Shown one piece after another: positions 21,744-30,256 of a DNA stretch of 64,000 bases; positions within the stretch are counted from its first letter, which is position 1, and every line of letters begins with the position of its first letter. The DNA is taken from assembly GCF_000820005.1 (NCBI RefSeq), contig NZ_CDBL01000057.1, positions 88,387-152,386 of the forward strand, in the 5' to 3' direction. The position numbers and the translations under genes are program-made. The stretch comes from Aeromonas piscicola. Its GTDB lineage: Bacteria > Pseudomonadota > Gammaproteobacteria > Enterobacterales > Aeromonadaceae. The notes under the pieces were generated by a model that was not told the origin of the DNA, ran no database searches, and saw nothing but the letters and a program-made list of their open reading frames with translations.

Positions 21744-23105
21744 CTACCCTTTCAGCTTTGCAGCCGTCAGATCCAGACTGAGCCTGGCCAGATTGACCAA
21801 TTCATCCACCTGTTCCTCGGTGATCACCAAGGGGGGCGATATGATCATGGTATCGCCGACAGCCCTCATCACCAAGCCATTGTTAAAGCAGAACTCCCGA
21901 CAGGTCATACCGGCCTGCAGCCCAGCTGGGAAGCGGCTGTTGGTCTGTTTGTCCTGCACTATTTCCAGCGCGGCCACCAAGCCTTTGCCACGGGTTTCGC
22001 CCACTAGCGGATGGTCCGCCAGCTCCGCCCAGCGGCGCTGCAAATAGGGGCCGATGTTATCATGAATTCGCTTAACTATGCTTTCGTTTTGCATAAGAGT
22101 AATGTTGGCGATAGCGACGGCGCAGGCCACCGGATGGCCGGAATAGGTAAAGCCGTGGTTGAATTCCCCCCCCTCCTCTACCAGCACCCTGGCGACCCTG
22201 TCGCCCACCATCACGGCCCCCATCGGCAGATAGCCGGAGGTGATCCCCTTGGCCAGACACATGAGGTCCGGCTTGATGCCAAACCCTTCGCTGGCGAACC
22301 AGTGACCGGTACGGCCGAAACCGCAGATCACCTCGTCGGCGATAAGCAGGATGCCGTAGTGATCGCAGATGCGCTGGATCTCGGGCCAGTAGCTGTCGGG
22401 CGGAATGATGACACCGCCGGCGCCCTGGATGGGCTCGCCGATGAAGGCGGCGACCTTGTCCACTCCCAGCTCCAGTATCTTCTGCTCCAGCTGGCGGGCG
22501 CGCTCCAGACCGAACTCGTGGGCACTCATCCCCTGGCCCTCACCGAAGTGGTAGGGCTGATCAATGTGCACTATGCCGGGAATGGGCAGGCCACCCTGGG
22601 CATGCATGCCCTTCATGCCGCCCAGGCTGGCACCCGCCACCGTCGAGCCGTGGTAGGCGTTGTGGCGACTGATGATCACCTGCTTGTCCGGCTGCCCCTT
22701 GCTGGCCCAGTAGTGGCGCACCATGCGCAGCACTGTATCGTTGCACTCTGAGCCCGAGCCGGTGAAGAAGACGTGATTGAGATGGGAGGGGGTGATCTCG
22801 GCCAGCAGGGTCGCCAGCTCGGCCGCAGGCGGATGGCTGGTCTGGAAGAAGAGGTTGTAGTAGGGCAGTTGCTGCATCTGTTTGGTGGCGGCATCCACCA
22901 GCTCTTGTCGGCCGTAGCCCATGTTGACGCACCAGAGGCCCGCCATCCCGTCCAGGATGCGCTTGCCTTCGGAGTCTTCCAGATAGATGCCTTCGGCCTT
23001 GGTGATGATGCGGCTGCCCTTCTTGTTGAGCGCCTGAAAATCGGTAAAGGGGTGCAGGTGGTGGCTGGCATCCAGCTGTTGCCACTCACGTGTGGTCTGC
23101 TTCAT
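21744..23105 (-). CDS. spuC: Polyamine:pyruvate aminotransferase SpuC
   Basis: A 453-residue class III PLP aminotransferase that moves the amino group of putrescine (and related polyamines) to pyruvate. Class motifs are GSGSECNDTVLRMVRHYW (near 115), the PLP-binding DEVICGFGRTGHWFASE (near 257) and the lysine region LMCLAKGITSGYLPMGA (near 281). The N-terminal HLHPFTDFQALNKKG is typical of SpuC and omega-transaminases. It lies between the glutamylputrescine synthetase and the binding proteins, as in the Pseudomonas spu cluster. Confidence 0.92.
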   Translation of the reverse strand: MKQTTREWQQLDASHHLHPFTDFQALNKKGSRIITKAEGIYLEDSEGKRILDGMAGLWCVNMGYGRQELVDAATKQMQQLPYYNLFFQTSHPPAAELATLLAEITPSHLNHVFFTGSGSECNDTVLRMVRHYWASKGQPDKQVIISRHNAYHGSTVAGASLGGMKGMHAQGGLPIPGIVHIDQPYHFGEGQGMSAHEFGLERARQLEQKILELGVDKVAAFIGEPIQGAGGVIIPPDSYWPEIQRICDHYGILLIADEVICGFGRTGHWFASEGFGIKPDLMCLAKGITSGYLPMGAVMVGDRVARVLVEEGGEFNHGFTYSGHPVACAVAIANITLMQNESIVKRIHDNIGPYLQRRWAELADHPLVGETRGKGLVAALEIVQDKQTNSRFPAGLQAGMTCREFCFNNGLVMRAVGDTMIISPPLVITEEQVDELVNLARLSLDLTAAKLKG

Positions 23106-23279
23106 TGCTTGCTCCTCGGTTCCTTCGATTTAAGCGAGAGTCTGTCGTCAATCGGTGAGGGCGGCTGGCGCACTCACGGTCACTGCCACTCATGGGCCGT
23201 GTGTTGATTCGATATGAGCAGGAGAGGCCGTCATTGGCCTCCCCGTATCTGGGCGGCGCGTGGCAAGCACGCAGCCGGA

Positions 23280-24638
23280 TCACACGTTCAGCAGCAGGAA
23301 CTCCCGCTCCCAGCGGCTGATCACCCCGAAGTAGGTCTCGTACTCCTTGCGCTTGACCGCCACGAAGGCACGAATGAAGCGCTCGCCCAGCATCTCCTTG
23401 ATGGGCTCGCACTGTTCCAGGTGGCTCAGAGCCTCCTCCAGCGAGCGGGGCAGGCTGTAGGGCAGGTCGTAGGCACTCGACTTCATCTCCTGCAGCGGCT
23501 CCAGCTTCTCCATCATGCCGAGGTAGCCGCAGGCCAGGGTGGCGGCCAGGGCCAGATACGGATTGGCATCGGCCCCGGCGAAGCGGTTTTCGACGCGGCG
23601 CGCACCGGCCTCGGAGAAGGGCACGCGCAGGCCGCAGGTGCGGTTTTCCACCCCCCACTGCACGTTGCGCGGCGCGCTCTCGCCGAAAGTGAGACGACGG
23701 TAGGAGTTGACGTTCGGTGCCAGCAGGGCGGTCACCGCCGGGGTGTACTTCTGCAGCCCCGCGATGAAGTGCATGAACTGCTCGGTATTGCCGCCATTTT
23801 CCGTGCCGAACAGATTGCGACCGTTCACATCTTCCAGGCTCTGGTGGATGTGCATGGCGGAGCCCGGCTCGTCGCTCATCGGCTTGGCCATGAAGGTGGC
23901 ATAGATGCCGTGCTTGTGGGCTGCCTCACGCATGGTGCGCTTGAACAGGAACACCTGATCCGCCAGATCGATGGCATCGCCGTGCAGGAAGTTGATCTCC
24001 ATCTGGGCGGCGCCGGATTCGTGGATCAGAGTGTCCACTTCCAGCTCCTGCGCCTCGCAGTAGTCGTACATGTCCTCGAAGATGGGATCGAATTCGTTGA
24101 CCGCATCGATACTGAACGACTGGCGGGCCGTTTCGGGACGGCCATTGCGGCCAACGGGCGGCACCAGCGGATAGTCGGGGTCTTCGTTGCGCTTGACCAG
24201 GTAGAATTCGAGCTCGGGGGCTACCACCGGCTTCCAGCCCTGTTTCTCATAAAATGACAGGACCCGACGCAGCACGGAGCGCGGCGCTATGTCGATCAGC
24301 TTGCCATTGATGTCGAAACAGTCGTGGATCACCTGAGCGGTCGGCTCCAGCGCCCAGGGCACGAAACGAATGGTGTTGGGGTCCGGGTAGAGCTGCATGT
24401 CCCGCTCCAGCGGGTCTATCATGCTGTCGTCATCCGGGTACTCGCCGGTCACCGTCTGGGTGAAGATGACCTCGGGCAGCCGCATGCCCCCTTCGCGCAA
24501 AAATTTGTTGGCTGGAATGATCTTGCCTCGGGCATTACCGGTGAAATCCGGAAACAGGCACTCCACTTCCGTGATGCGATTGCTCTCCATCCAGCCCTTG
24601 ATACTGTCCATGTTAAACCCCGACTTTACGATTGCCAT
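23280..24638 (-). CDS. puuA: Gamma-glutamylputrescine synthetase (glutamine synthetase family)
   Basis: A 452-residue ATP-dependent ligase joining glutamate to putrescine, the first step of the glutamylation route of polyamine breakdown. It has the glutamine synthetase fold: VAPELEFYLV (metal site), ESGAAQMEINFLHGDAIDL, the MHIHQSL segment and ENRTCGLRVPF, and NRFAGADANPYLALAATLA near the end. Equivalent to SpuB/SpuI of Pseudomonas. The ATG at 24638 gives MAIVKSG; an ATG at 24611 (MDSIKGW) with a GGGG leader is equally possible. It heads the cluster, and a dyad just upstream may be its operator. Confidence 0.9.
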   Translation of the reverse strand: MAIVKSGFNMDSIKGWMESNRITEVECLFPDFTGNARGKIIPANKFLREGGMRLPEVIFTQTVTGEYPDDDSMIDPLERDMQLYPDPNTIRFVPWALEPTAQVIHDCFDINGKLIDIAPRSVLRRVLSFYEKQGWKPVVAPELEFYLVKRNEDPDYPLVPPVGRNGRPETARQSFSIDAVNEFDPIFEDMYDYCEAQELEVDTLIHESGAAQMEINFLHGDAIDLADQVFLFKRTMREAAHKHGIYATFMAKPMSDEPGSAMHIHQSLEDVNGRNLFGTENGGNTEQFMHFIAGLQKYTPAVTALLAPNVNSYRRLTFGESAPRNVQWGVENRTCGLRVPFSEAGARRVENRFAGADANPYLALAATLACGYLGMMEKLEPLQEMKSSAYDLPYSLPRSLEEALSHLEQCEPIKEMLGERFIRAFVAVKRKEYETYFGVISRWEREFLLLNV

Positions 24639-24641
24639 TGG

Positions 24642-24671
24642 CAAGGGTGTCTAATATATGGAACACCCTTG
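24642..24671. promoter_or_regulatory. Dyad upstream of the polyamine cluster
   Basis: CAAGGGTGT and ACACCCTTG are perfect inverted arms separated by 12 AT-rich bases. The dyad overlaps the leader of puuA. ACACC recurs at 24690, 24732 (inverted) and 24791, so a repeated operator is likely. The regulator is unknown. Confidence 0.55.
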
Positions 24672-24773
24672 TTATCAAATTGTAATCAACACCACCATAA
24701 AAGCCCGCCGTTATGGCCAATGTCAAGCGGTGGTGTTTAAAAAACTATAAATAACGGTGCATATAATGACCAT

Positions 24774-24893
24774 GGCGGCACCAAATACTAAACACCCTAG
24801 TGCCCTCAAAGCTCACTGCAATCCCGGTGCCAACGAGGGGGCCTGATCCCCCATGTTCTCAGTCAGACCCTGTCCGAATCGGGTCATTTTTTT
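24774..24893 (+). ncRNA. Candidate small RNA or leader with terminator
   Basis: A TATAAT (24762-24767) would start an RNA near 24774. It would fold GGCACC with GGTGCC, then GGGGG with CCCCC around CCTGAT (24837-24852), and end at GACCC/GGGTC followed by seven T (24887-24893). This is the form of a small RNA but matches no family I recognise. No good -35 is visible, so support is modest. Confidence 0.3.
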
Positions 24894-25078
24894 GCAAGGG
24901 CGCACAATCCTTGCCCTATTTGCTTTGCATGCCTGCATTTTTTTGGTACAAGGCCCGCCCTGATTTGCACTCTCCTGCTTGGATTTGGTGCAAATGCAGG
25001 ACACAGGGCTTGGTCTGCAGGCAGACAGCCCCCATAAACAGGGATAATTGGGTTAGTAACTGACTGGTAGTAAACCGT

Positions 25079-25465
25079 ATGTGTGATTTCATGACTAAAG
25101 ACCAACTGGCCTTTTACAAGGGGCAGATCGAGCGCCAGATCCTCGAACTCGAGGATCGCCTCAACTCCCAGGCCAGCCAGGCCATCGCCACCGATACCAA
25201 CGAGATGGCAGATGAAATTGACCGTGCCAGTATCGAGGAAGCCCGTCGTCTGGAGCTGAACCGCATCGAGCATGACAAGCTGCATCTGCGCAAGCTGAGA
25301 GGGGCGTTGAAGCGTATCGGCGAAGGAGAGTTCGGTTACTGCGAATCCTGCGGTGACGAGATCTCCCTCAAGCGACTGCAGGCTCGACCTGAGTCCCGCT
25401 TCTGCGTCGAATGCCAGAGTACCAAGGAGTTCAACGATACCCACGTGTATCGTCGCGTTGCCTGA
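25079..25465 (+). CDS. TraR/DksA-family RNA polymerase-binding factor
   Basis: A 128-residue DksA-like protein, shorter than canonical DksA (~151). The coiled coil spans about 8-85 and carries at its tip DEIDRAS (near 45), the D-x2-D-x-A motif that reaches into the polymerase secondary channel. A four-cysteine zinc finger follows (CESCGD near 90, CVECQ near 111). It would modify transcription with or without ppGpp. Starts at 25079 or 25091 (MTKDQLAF) are both possible. It stands alone after a 440-base gap, which may hold its control elements. Confidence 0.9.
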   Translation: MCDFMTKDQLAFYKGQIERQILELEDRLNSQASQAIATDTNEMADEIDRASIEEARRLELNRIEHDKLHLRKLRGALKRIGEGEFGYCESCGDEISLKRLQARPESRFCVECQSTKEFNDTHVYRRVA

Positions 25466-25649
25466 TCCTGCGAAGAGCCGTCACTGGCCGTCGCGATAAG
25501 TCGTCGGCAAAGTGCAGCGCAGGAACCGGCGTTTATGTTGATAAATGCGGACCAAAAGCTGCACGTGAGCCCTGATCACGGCGTCGCACAAGAGAGTGAC
25601 AACTTCTGTTAGACTCCGGGCAAGCCCGGAATCTACAGGAGAGCAGAGA

Positions 25650-26504
25650 GTGAAATGGTTCCTCAAACTGTGCTTGTGTCTGCCGTTGCTGGCACAAGCA
25701 CAGACCCTCACGGTCAAGGTCCCCAGCCGACCGATCAACGATCTCGACAAGGAATACCAACTCAAGCTGCTGGAACTGGCGCTGACCCATTCCGAACAGC
25801 CATTTCGCATCCAGCAGGTGGAGCTCAACCTCAACCAATACAGCCTGCAGCAACAGCTGAGCAAGGGCCAAACCATCAATGTGTTCTGGATGGGCACCTC
25901 CAGCGCACTCGAGTCCTCCCTCATCGCCGTGCCAATCCCGCTATTTCGCGGTCTGGAAGGGCTGCGCCTCTCCTTCATCCACAGCGACGCCCAGGAGAAG
26001 TTCAATCAGGTCAACTCGCTGGCCGATCTCAAGCGACTGAAGGCGGCCCAGGGGGTCGGCTGGGCCGACAACAAGATCCTGGAAAATGCCGGCATTCCCA
26101 CCTATTCCGGGCGCTACAGCAACCTGTTTCGCCTGATCAACGACGGCGACAAACTCGACTTTTTCCCGCGCAATCTGGTGGAGATCTTCGCCGAACGCAG
26201 CGAACTGGTGGCACAATATCCCAATCTGGTGATAGATCAGCACCTGCTGATCCGCTATCCCTTTGCCGAGTTCTTCTTCGTCAGCCCCGAGTCTCCCAAG
26301 CTGGCCAAGGCGATCCAGACCGGACTGGAACGAGCCTATGCCGATGGCAGCTTCATGACCTTCTTCCGTGAGAACCCCAAGATCCGTGAGGCCCTCGCCA
26401 GCGCCAATCTGAACCAGCGGGTCACCATTTCGCTGCCCAATCCGGACATGACCCCCTTGCTCAGGGGTATTCCGGCCCAATATTGGGATTATCCACCCCA
26501 ATAA
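25650..26504 (+). CDS. Periplasmic solute-binding-like protein
   Basis: A 284-residue precursor with a signal peptide (about 1-18, LKLCLCLPLLAQAQ). The mature protein has the two-lobe layout of family 3-type binding proteins (TLTVKVPSRP, then NVFWMGTSS, GVGWADNKILENAG and DFFPRNLVEIF). No transporter or kinase gene lies next to it, so it may act as a stand-alone sensor or be served by another locus. The start is a GTG with an AGGAGAG site. Its last codons (YWDYPPQ) are the first copy of a short repeat that continues past the stop. Confidence 0.8.
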   Translation: MKWFLKLCLCLPLLAQAQTLTVKVPSRPINDLDKEYQLKLLELALTHSEQPFRIQQVELNLNQYSLQQQLSKGQTINVFWMGTSSALESSLIAVPIPLFRGLEGLRLSFIHSDAQEKFNQVNSLADLKRLKAAQGVGWADNKILENAGIPTYSGRYSNLFRLINDGDKLDFFPRNLVEIFAERSELVAQYPNLVIDQHLLIRYPFAEFFFVSPESPKLAKAIQTGLERAYADGSFMTFFRENPKIREALASANLNQRVTISLPNPDMTPLLRGIPAQYWDYPPQ

Positions 26505-26574
26505 TGGGCTCCGGGGCCGTGGGGATTATCCACCGCAGTATGGAGCCCCGGCCTCTGCATTGGGATTACCCGGC
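26485..26574. repeat. Three direct copies of GGGATTATCCACC-like unit
   Basis: GGGATTATCCACC begins at 26485 and 26522, and GGGATTACCCGGC at 26562. The first copy encodes the end of the preceding protein and the others follow its stop. Spacing is 37 and 40 bases. The parts between copies (GGGCTCCGGGGCC, GGAGCCCCGGCC) are partly inverted and can form a stem. Confidence 0.7.
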
Positions 26575-26695
26575 GCAGTGACATAGCACAAGCCGCTAGG
26601 GCAGAAAAACGCAGAGGCAATGGCTGGGCTGGGCTGGGCTGGCCAGGGAGACGCCAGCCAGCAGAGGTTTCAACCCGCAGCACCAGGGAGGTGCC

Positions 26696-27142
26696 ATGAA
26701 ACGACTCGATGAATGGTTCAGCGACTACGGCCAGAGCCACCAGCACCCCGTCAATGTGGCAATCCACAAGCTGGCAGTGCCCGGCATCTATCTCTGTTCG
26801 CTGGCGCTGCTCTGGTGTCTGCCAACCGGCCCGCTGCCGCCCTCGCTCAACTGGGCGGCGCTGGCGGCCATCCCTGTGCTGGCCTTCTATCTGCGGCTGT
26901 CGTTCCCCCTGTTTGTGGGGATGGCAGTGCTGACCACGCTGGGGCTGGTGCTCTGTCAGCTATGGCAGGGCCCTTTGCTCTGGCCCGCTCTGGTGGGTTT
27001 CGGGCTGCTCTGGATAGCCCAGTTCGTCGGTCACAGGATCGAGGGTAAACGCCCCTCCTTCCTCGCCGACCTGCAATTTCTGCTGATCGGCCCCGCCTGG
27101 GTGCTGGCCAGCCTCTATCGTCGTCTGGGCATTCCCTACTGA
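26696..27142 (+). CDS. DUF962/Mpo1-like membrane protein
   Basis: A 148-residue inner-membrane protein with about four hydrophobic segments. The conserved histidines of the Mpo1-like family are present: [19 protein letters not shown] (near 14) and [18 protein letters not shown] (near 108). The yeast member Mpo1 is an Fe-dependent 2-hydroxy fatty acid dioxygenase; a similar lipid oxidation is possible here. The GGTGCC leader gives the ribosome site. A GGGCT repeat (about 26622-26642) lies just upstream. Confidence 0.82.
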   Translation: MKRLDEWFSDYGQSHQHPVNVAIHKLAVPGIYLCSLALLWCLPTGPLPPSLNWAALAAIPVLAFYLRLSFPLFVGMAVLTTLGLVLCQLWQGPLLWPALVGFGLLWIAQFVGHRIEGKRPSFLADLQFLLIGPAWVLASLYRRLGIPY

Positions 27143-27163
27143 GGGAGGCCAACAGGAGAGACA

Positions 27164-27650
27164 ATGTCATACCGCCACACGCTCAGTAACAGGCTTAGTC
27201 CTGCCCCTGCTGCTGGGGGCCCTGCTCGCCGGCCCGGCCCTGGCCGACAAGGCCGATCCCATAGGTGAGGTGAGCACCGCCTTCAAGCTGGTGGGCCCCA
27301 ACCACAAGATCCTGGTGGAGGCGTTCGATGATCCCCGCATCGCGGGCGTCGCCTGCTATCTAGCTCGCCCCAAAACCGGTGGCGTCAAGGGCGGACTGGG
27401 GCTGGCGGAAGACCCCTCTCACGCCTCTTTGTCGTGCCACCAGATTGGCCCCATCACGCTGCCTGCCAAGTTGAAGGCGGGGGAAGAGGTGTTCGACGTC
27501 AGCACCTCACTGGTGTTCAAGGAGCAGAAAGTGGTGCGTTTTTACGACGAAAAGCGCAATGCACTTGTCTATCTGACCTACAGCACCAAATTGGTGGATG
27601 GCTCGTATAAAAGCGCAGTGAGCGCGGTCCCCATCATGCCGTGGGGCTGA
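27164..27650 (+). pseudogene. creA: creA with the start codon out of frame (possible frameshift)
   Basis: From 27270 on the frame encodes the CreA family ([51 protein letters not shown]), a small periplasmic protein of unknown function. The conserved DPIGEV segment and a good signal peptide ([18 protein letters not shown]) lie upstream in the same frame from 27171, but that frame has no ATG, GTG or TTG start. A well-placed ATG with AGGAGAG is at 27164, one base out of frame. Removing one base near 27168-27170 would give [10 protein letters not shown] and the signal peptide. Either the gene is broken or the sequence has a one-base error. Starting at the GTG 27270 would lose the signal peptide. 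Confidence 0.8.
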
Positions 27651-27689
27651 GAGGCCGCCATTTAAGCCGTGATGAAGTGCCTTATTTGT

Positions 27690-27704
27690 TGTAATTTAAC
27701 TACA
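27690..27704. promoter_or_regulatory. Dyad upstream of ldhA
   Basis: TGTAATTTAACTACA is a 15-bp near-palindrome (TGTA-x-TT-x-AA-x-TACA) 24 bases before the ldhA start. It is a plausible operator; I cannot name the regulator. Confidence 0.4.
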
Positions 27705-27727
27705 TCATTATTTGCGGAGAGCGCACC

Positions 27728-28717
27728 ATGAAAGTCGCCGTTTTCAGTACCAAGAGCTACGACAAGGACCACTTCAATCAGGCCAACAGCCAGTACGGTT
27801 ACGAGCTGGAGTTCTTCGACGTGCGGCTGGAGGCCAAGACAACCCGGCTGGCCCACGGCTTCCCGGTGGTGTGCCTGTTCGTCAATGACGATGCCGACCG
27901 CGAGGTGCTGACCGAGCTGGCCGCCAACGGCACCAAGGTGATCGCTCTGCGCTGCGCCGGTTACAACAACGTGGATCTGGTCGCCGCCAGGGAGTTGGGG
28001 CTGAAGGTGGTGCGGGTGCCCGCCTACTCCCCCGAAGCCGTTGCCGAACACGCGGTGGGGCTGATGATGACCCTCAACCGCCGCATACATAAGGCCTATC
28101 AGCGCACCCGCGATGCCAACTTCTCGCTGGAAGGCCTGGTCGGCTTCAACATGCACGGCCGCACCGCTGGCATTATCGGCACCGGCAAGATCGGCATCGC
28201 CACCCTGCGCATCCTCAAGGGCTTCGGCATGCGGTTGCTGGTGAGTGACCCCTATCCGAATCAGGCGGCCATCGAGCTTGGGGCCGAATACGTGGATCTC
28301 GACACTCTGTTCCGCCAGTCCGACGTCATCAGCCTGCACTGCCCGCTGTTCAAGGAGAACTACCACCTGCTGAACAAGGAAGCGTTCGCCAAGATGAAGG
28401 ATGGTGTGATGATCATCAACACCAGCCGGGGCGGCCTGCTCGACTCCAACGCAGCCATCGAGGCGCTCAAGACCTCCCGCATCGGTGCGCTGGGGCTGGA
28501 CGTCTACGAGGAAGAGGAAGATCTCTTCTTCTCCGACAAGTCCAACGAGGTGATCACCGATGACGTCTTCCGTCGTCTGTCGGCCTGCCACAACGTGCTG
28601 TTTACCGGCCATCAGGCCTTCCTGACCCGCGAGGCGCTGCACGCCATCGCCGATACCACCCTCGGCAACCTCAAGGCCATAGAGAGCCGTGGCCATAGCG
28701 ACAACGAGGTGGAGTAA
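27728..28717 (+). CDS. ldhA: D-lactate dehydrogenase (2-hydroxyacid dehydrogenase)
   Basis: A 329-residue NAD-dependent enzyme reducing pyruvate to D-lactate in fermentation. The Rossmann motif is AGIIGTGKIG (near 147), followed by the D-x2 region SDPYPN. The catalytic Arg-Glu-His set appears as NTSRGGLLDS (Arg near 235), LDVYEEEEDLFF (Glu near 264) and FTGHQAFLT (His near 296). The N-terminus MKVAVFSTKSYD and C-terminus match LdhA well. The ribosome site is TGCGGAGAG. A GC-rich inverted repeat (AGGGGGAGC/GCTCCCCCT, 28746-28790) may end transcription. Confidence 0.95.
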   Translation: MKVAVFSTKSYDKDHFNQANSQYGYELEFFDVRLEAKTTRLAHGFPVVCLFVNDDADREVLTELAANGTKVIALRCAGYNNVDLVAARELGLKVVRVPAYSPEAVAEHAVGLMMTLNRRIHKAYQRTRDANFSLEGLVGFNMHGRTAGIIGTGKIGIATLRILKGFGMRLLVSDPYPNQAAIELGAEYVDLDTLFRQSDVISLHCPLFKENYHLLNKEAFAKMKDGVMIINTSRGGLLDSNAAIEALKTSRIGALGLDVYEEEEDLFFSDKSNEVITDDVFRRLSACHNVLFTGHQAFLTREALHAIADTTLGNLKAIESRGHSDNEVE

Positions 28718-28894
28718 TCCTCTCGCACCCGTAGCCATGAACAACAGGGGGAGCCATTCCCTCTGTTTTCCACACAGACATGCTCCCCCTTATGTATTTT
28801 CCCCTGCGACCTCAATATCCGGGGTGCCGGGTTGTGAGACCCGACGTCATCGGGTAGGCTACCTGCCTTTTTTTATTCAGGAGTCTGGCTGCCC

Positions 28895-30256
28895 ATGTTT
28901 ATCGGATTTGATTACGGTACTTCCAACTGTGCCGTCGCCGTGATGGAACAAGGCAGCCCCAGGCTGCTGACTCTGGGCGGTTCCCGCTATCTCCCCTCCA
29001 CGCTGCACGCGCCTCACAGAGAGGCCATCGCCGGTCTCCTGGCCGAAGGGCTGGCCCCTGCCCAGCAGGCGGAATACCTCAAACTGCGCGGCCCCGTAGT
29101 CACCCGGGCCCAGGCCGTGCGCCGCCAGATGCGGGAAGAGGGGCTGATCGACGAACTCAGCTTCGGCGCTGCGGCGCTGGAGCGCTATCTGGAGGAGCCG
29201 GACGATGGCTACTACATCAAGTCGCCGAAATCCTTCCTCGGCGCCTACGGCCTCAAGGCCCCCCAGATCGCGCTGTTCGAAGACATAGTCTGCGCCATGA
29301 TGCTGCACGTACGCCGCGAGGCGGAGCAGCAGCTTGGCGCCCCGATCCGCCAGGCGGTAATCGGTCGCCCGGTCAACTTCCAGGGGCTGGCCGGGGAGGA
29401 AAGCAACAGCCAGGCCATCGCCATCCTGACCGAGGCGGCCCGTCTGGCCGGGTTCGAGCAGGTGGAGTTCCTCTATGAACCCGTGGCAGCCGGTTTCGAA
29501 TTCGAGGCGCGCCTCGACGAGGACGCCGTCGTGCTGGTGGTGGATATCGGCGGCGGCACCACGGACTGTTCCATGCTGCGCATGGGTCCGAGCCATCGCA
29601 ACCAGCTGGATCGCAGCGGCGATCTGCTCGGCCACAGCGGCCAGCGCATCGGCGGCAACGACTTCGACATCCGCCTGACGGTGGAAGGCATGATGCCTCT
29701 GCTCGGCATGCACGAGATTCTCAAGACCGGCAAACCGCTGCCCCACCCGCTGTTCTGGGATGCGGCCGCCATCAACGACGTCAGTGCCCAGGGCCGCTTC
29801 TACAGCCTGGATACCGCTCGTCAGCTGCAGGATCTGCAGCTCGACAGCCAGCCAGGCAGCAAGCTGGGTCGCCTCGCCAATCTGCGGGCCCACAAGCTGA
29901 GCCACCAGCTGGTGTGGCGCGCCGAGCAGGGCAAGATCGCCCTCTCGGAGCAGGAATCGAATCACCAGTCTCTGAGCGAGCTGGAGAAGGGACTGGAGGC
30001 TGAGCTCAATCGCGAGCAGCTGGCCAACGCCTCGGCCCTGCTGCTGGAGAAGATTGGCGAGCTGATGGACCAAGCCATTGCCGCCGCGGGTGTGCAGCCT
30101 GACCGCATCTTCGTCACCGGCGGCAGCGCCCGTTCGCCGCTCATTGCCGCCTTCATTCGCCAGAAGTTGCCTACGATTCCTCTTGAGGGAGGCGATGACT
30201 TTGGCTCGGTAGCGGCAGGGCTAGCTCGTTATGCGGAACGCCTGTTCAACCGCTGA
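28895..30256 (+). CDS. yegD: Hsp70-like chaperone YegD
   Basis: A 453-residue member of the Hsp70/actin ATPase superfamily. It opens with the phosphate-1 motif IGFDYGTSNCAVAV. The second phosphate loop is VLVVDIGGGTTDCSM (near 210), and the adenosine motif FVTGGSARSPLIAAF lies near 406. It has the nucleotide-binding domain only: no substrate-binding domain or EEVD tail. Its client is unknown. The gene ends GLARYAERLFNR, and this 3' end is repeated three more times in the DNA downstream. Confidence 0.93.
   Translation: MFIGFDYGTSNCAVAVMEQGSPRLLTLGGSRYLPSTLHAPHREAIAGLLAEGLAPAQQAEYLKLRGPVVTRAQAVRRQMREEGLIDELSFGAAALERYLEEPDDGYYIKSPKSFLGAYGLKAPQIALFEDIVCAMMLHVRREAEQQLGAPIRQAVIGRPVNFQGLAGEESNSQAIAILTEAARLAGFEQVEFLYEPVAAGFEFEARLDEDAVVLVVDIGGGTTDCSMLRMGPSHRNQLDRSGDLLGHSGQRIGGNDFDIRLTVEGMMPLLGMHEILKTGKPLPHPLFWDAAAINDVSAQGRFYSLDTARQLQDLQLDSQPGSKLGRLANLRAHKLSHQLVWRAEQGKIALSEQESNHQSLSELEKGLEAELNREQLANASALLLEKIGELMDQAIAAAGVQPDRIFVTGGSARSPLIAAFIRQKLPTIPLEGGDDFGSVAAGLARYAERLFNR

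Larger units (their letters stand above)
24639..25078. other. Intergenic regulatory region between puuA and the dksA-like gene
   Basis: This 440-base, AT-richer gap holds a 9-bp dyad next to the puuA start, a second dyad AACACCACC/GGTGGTGTT (24688-24696 and 24729-24737), a TATAAT at 24762, and hairpins ending in a T run at 24893. Open frames here lack ribosome sites and family similarity, so I call none of them genes. Confidence 0.6.

Noticed and set aside
24800..25063. An 87-codon plus-strand frame before the dksA-like gene
   Set aside because: No ribosome site, no family similarity, and it crosses the terminator-like stem and T run at 24866-24893.
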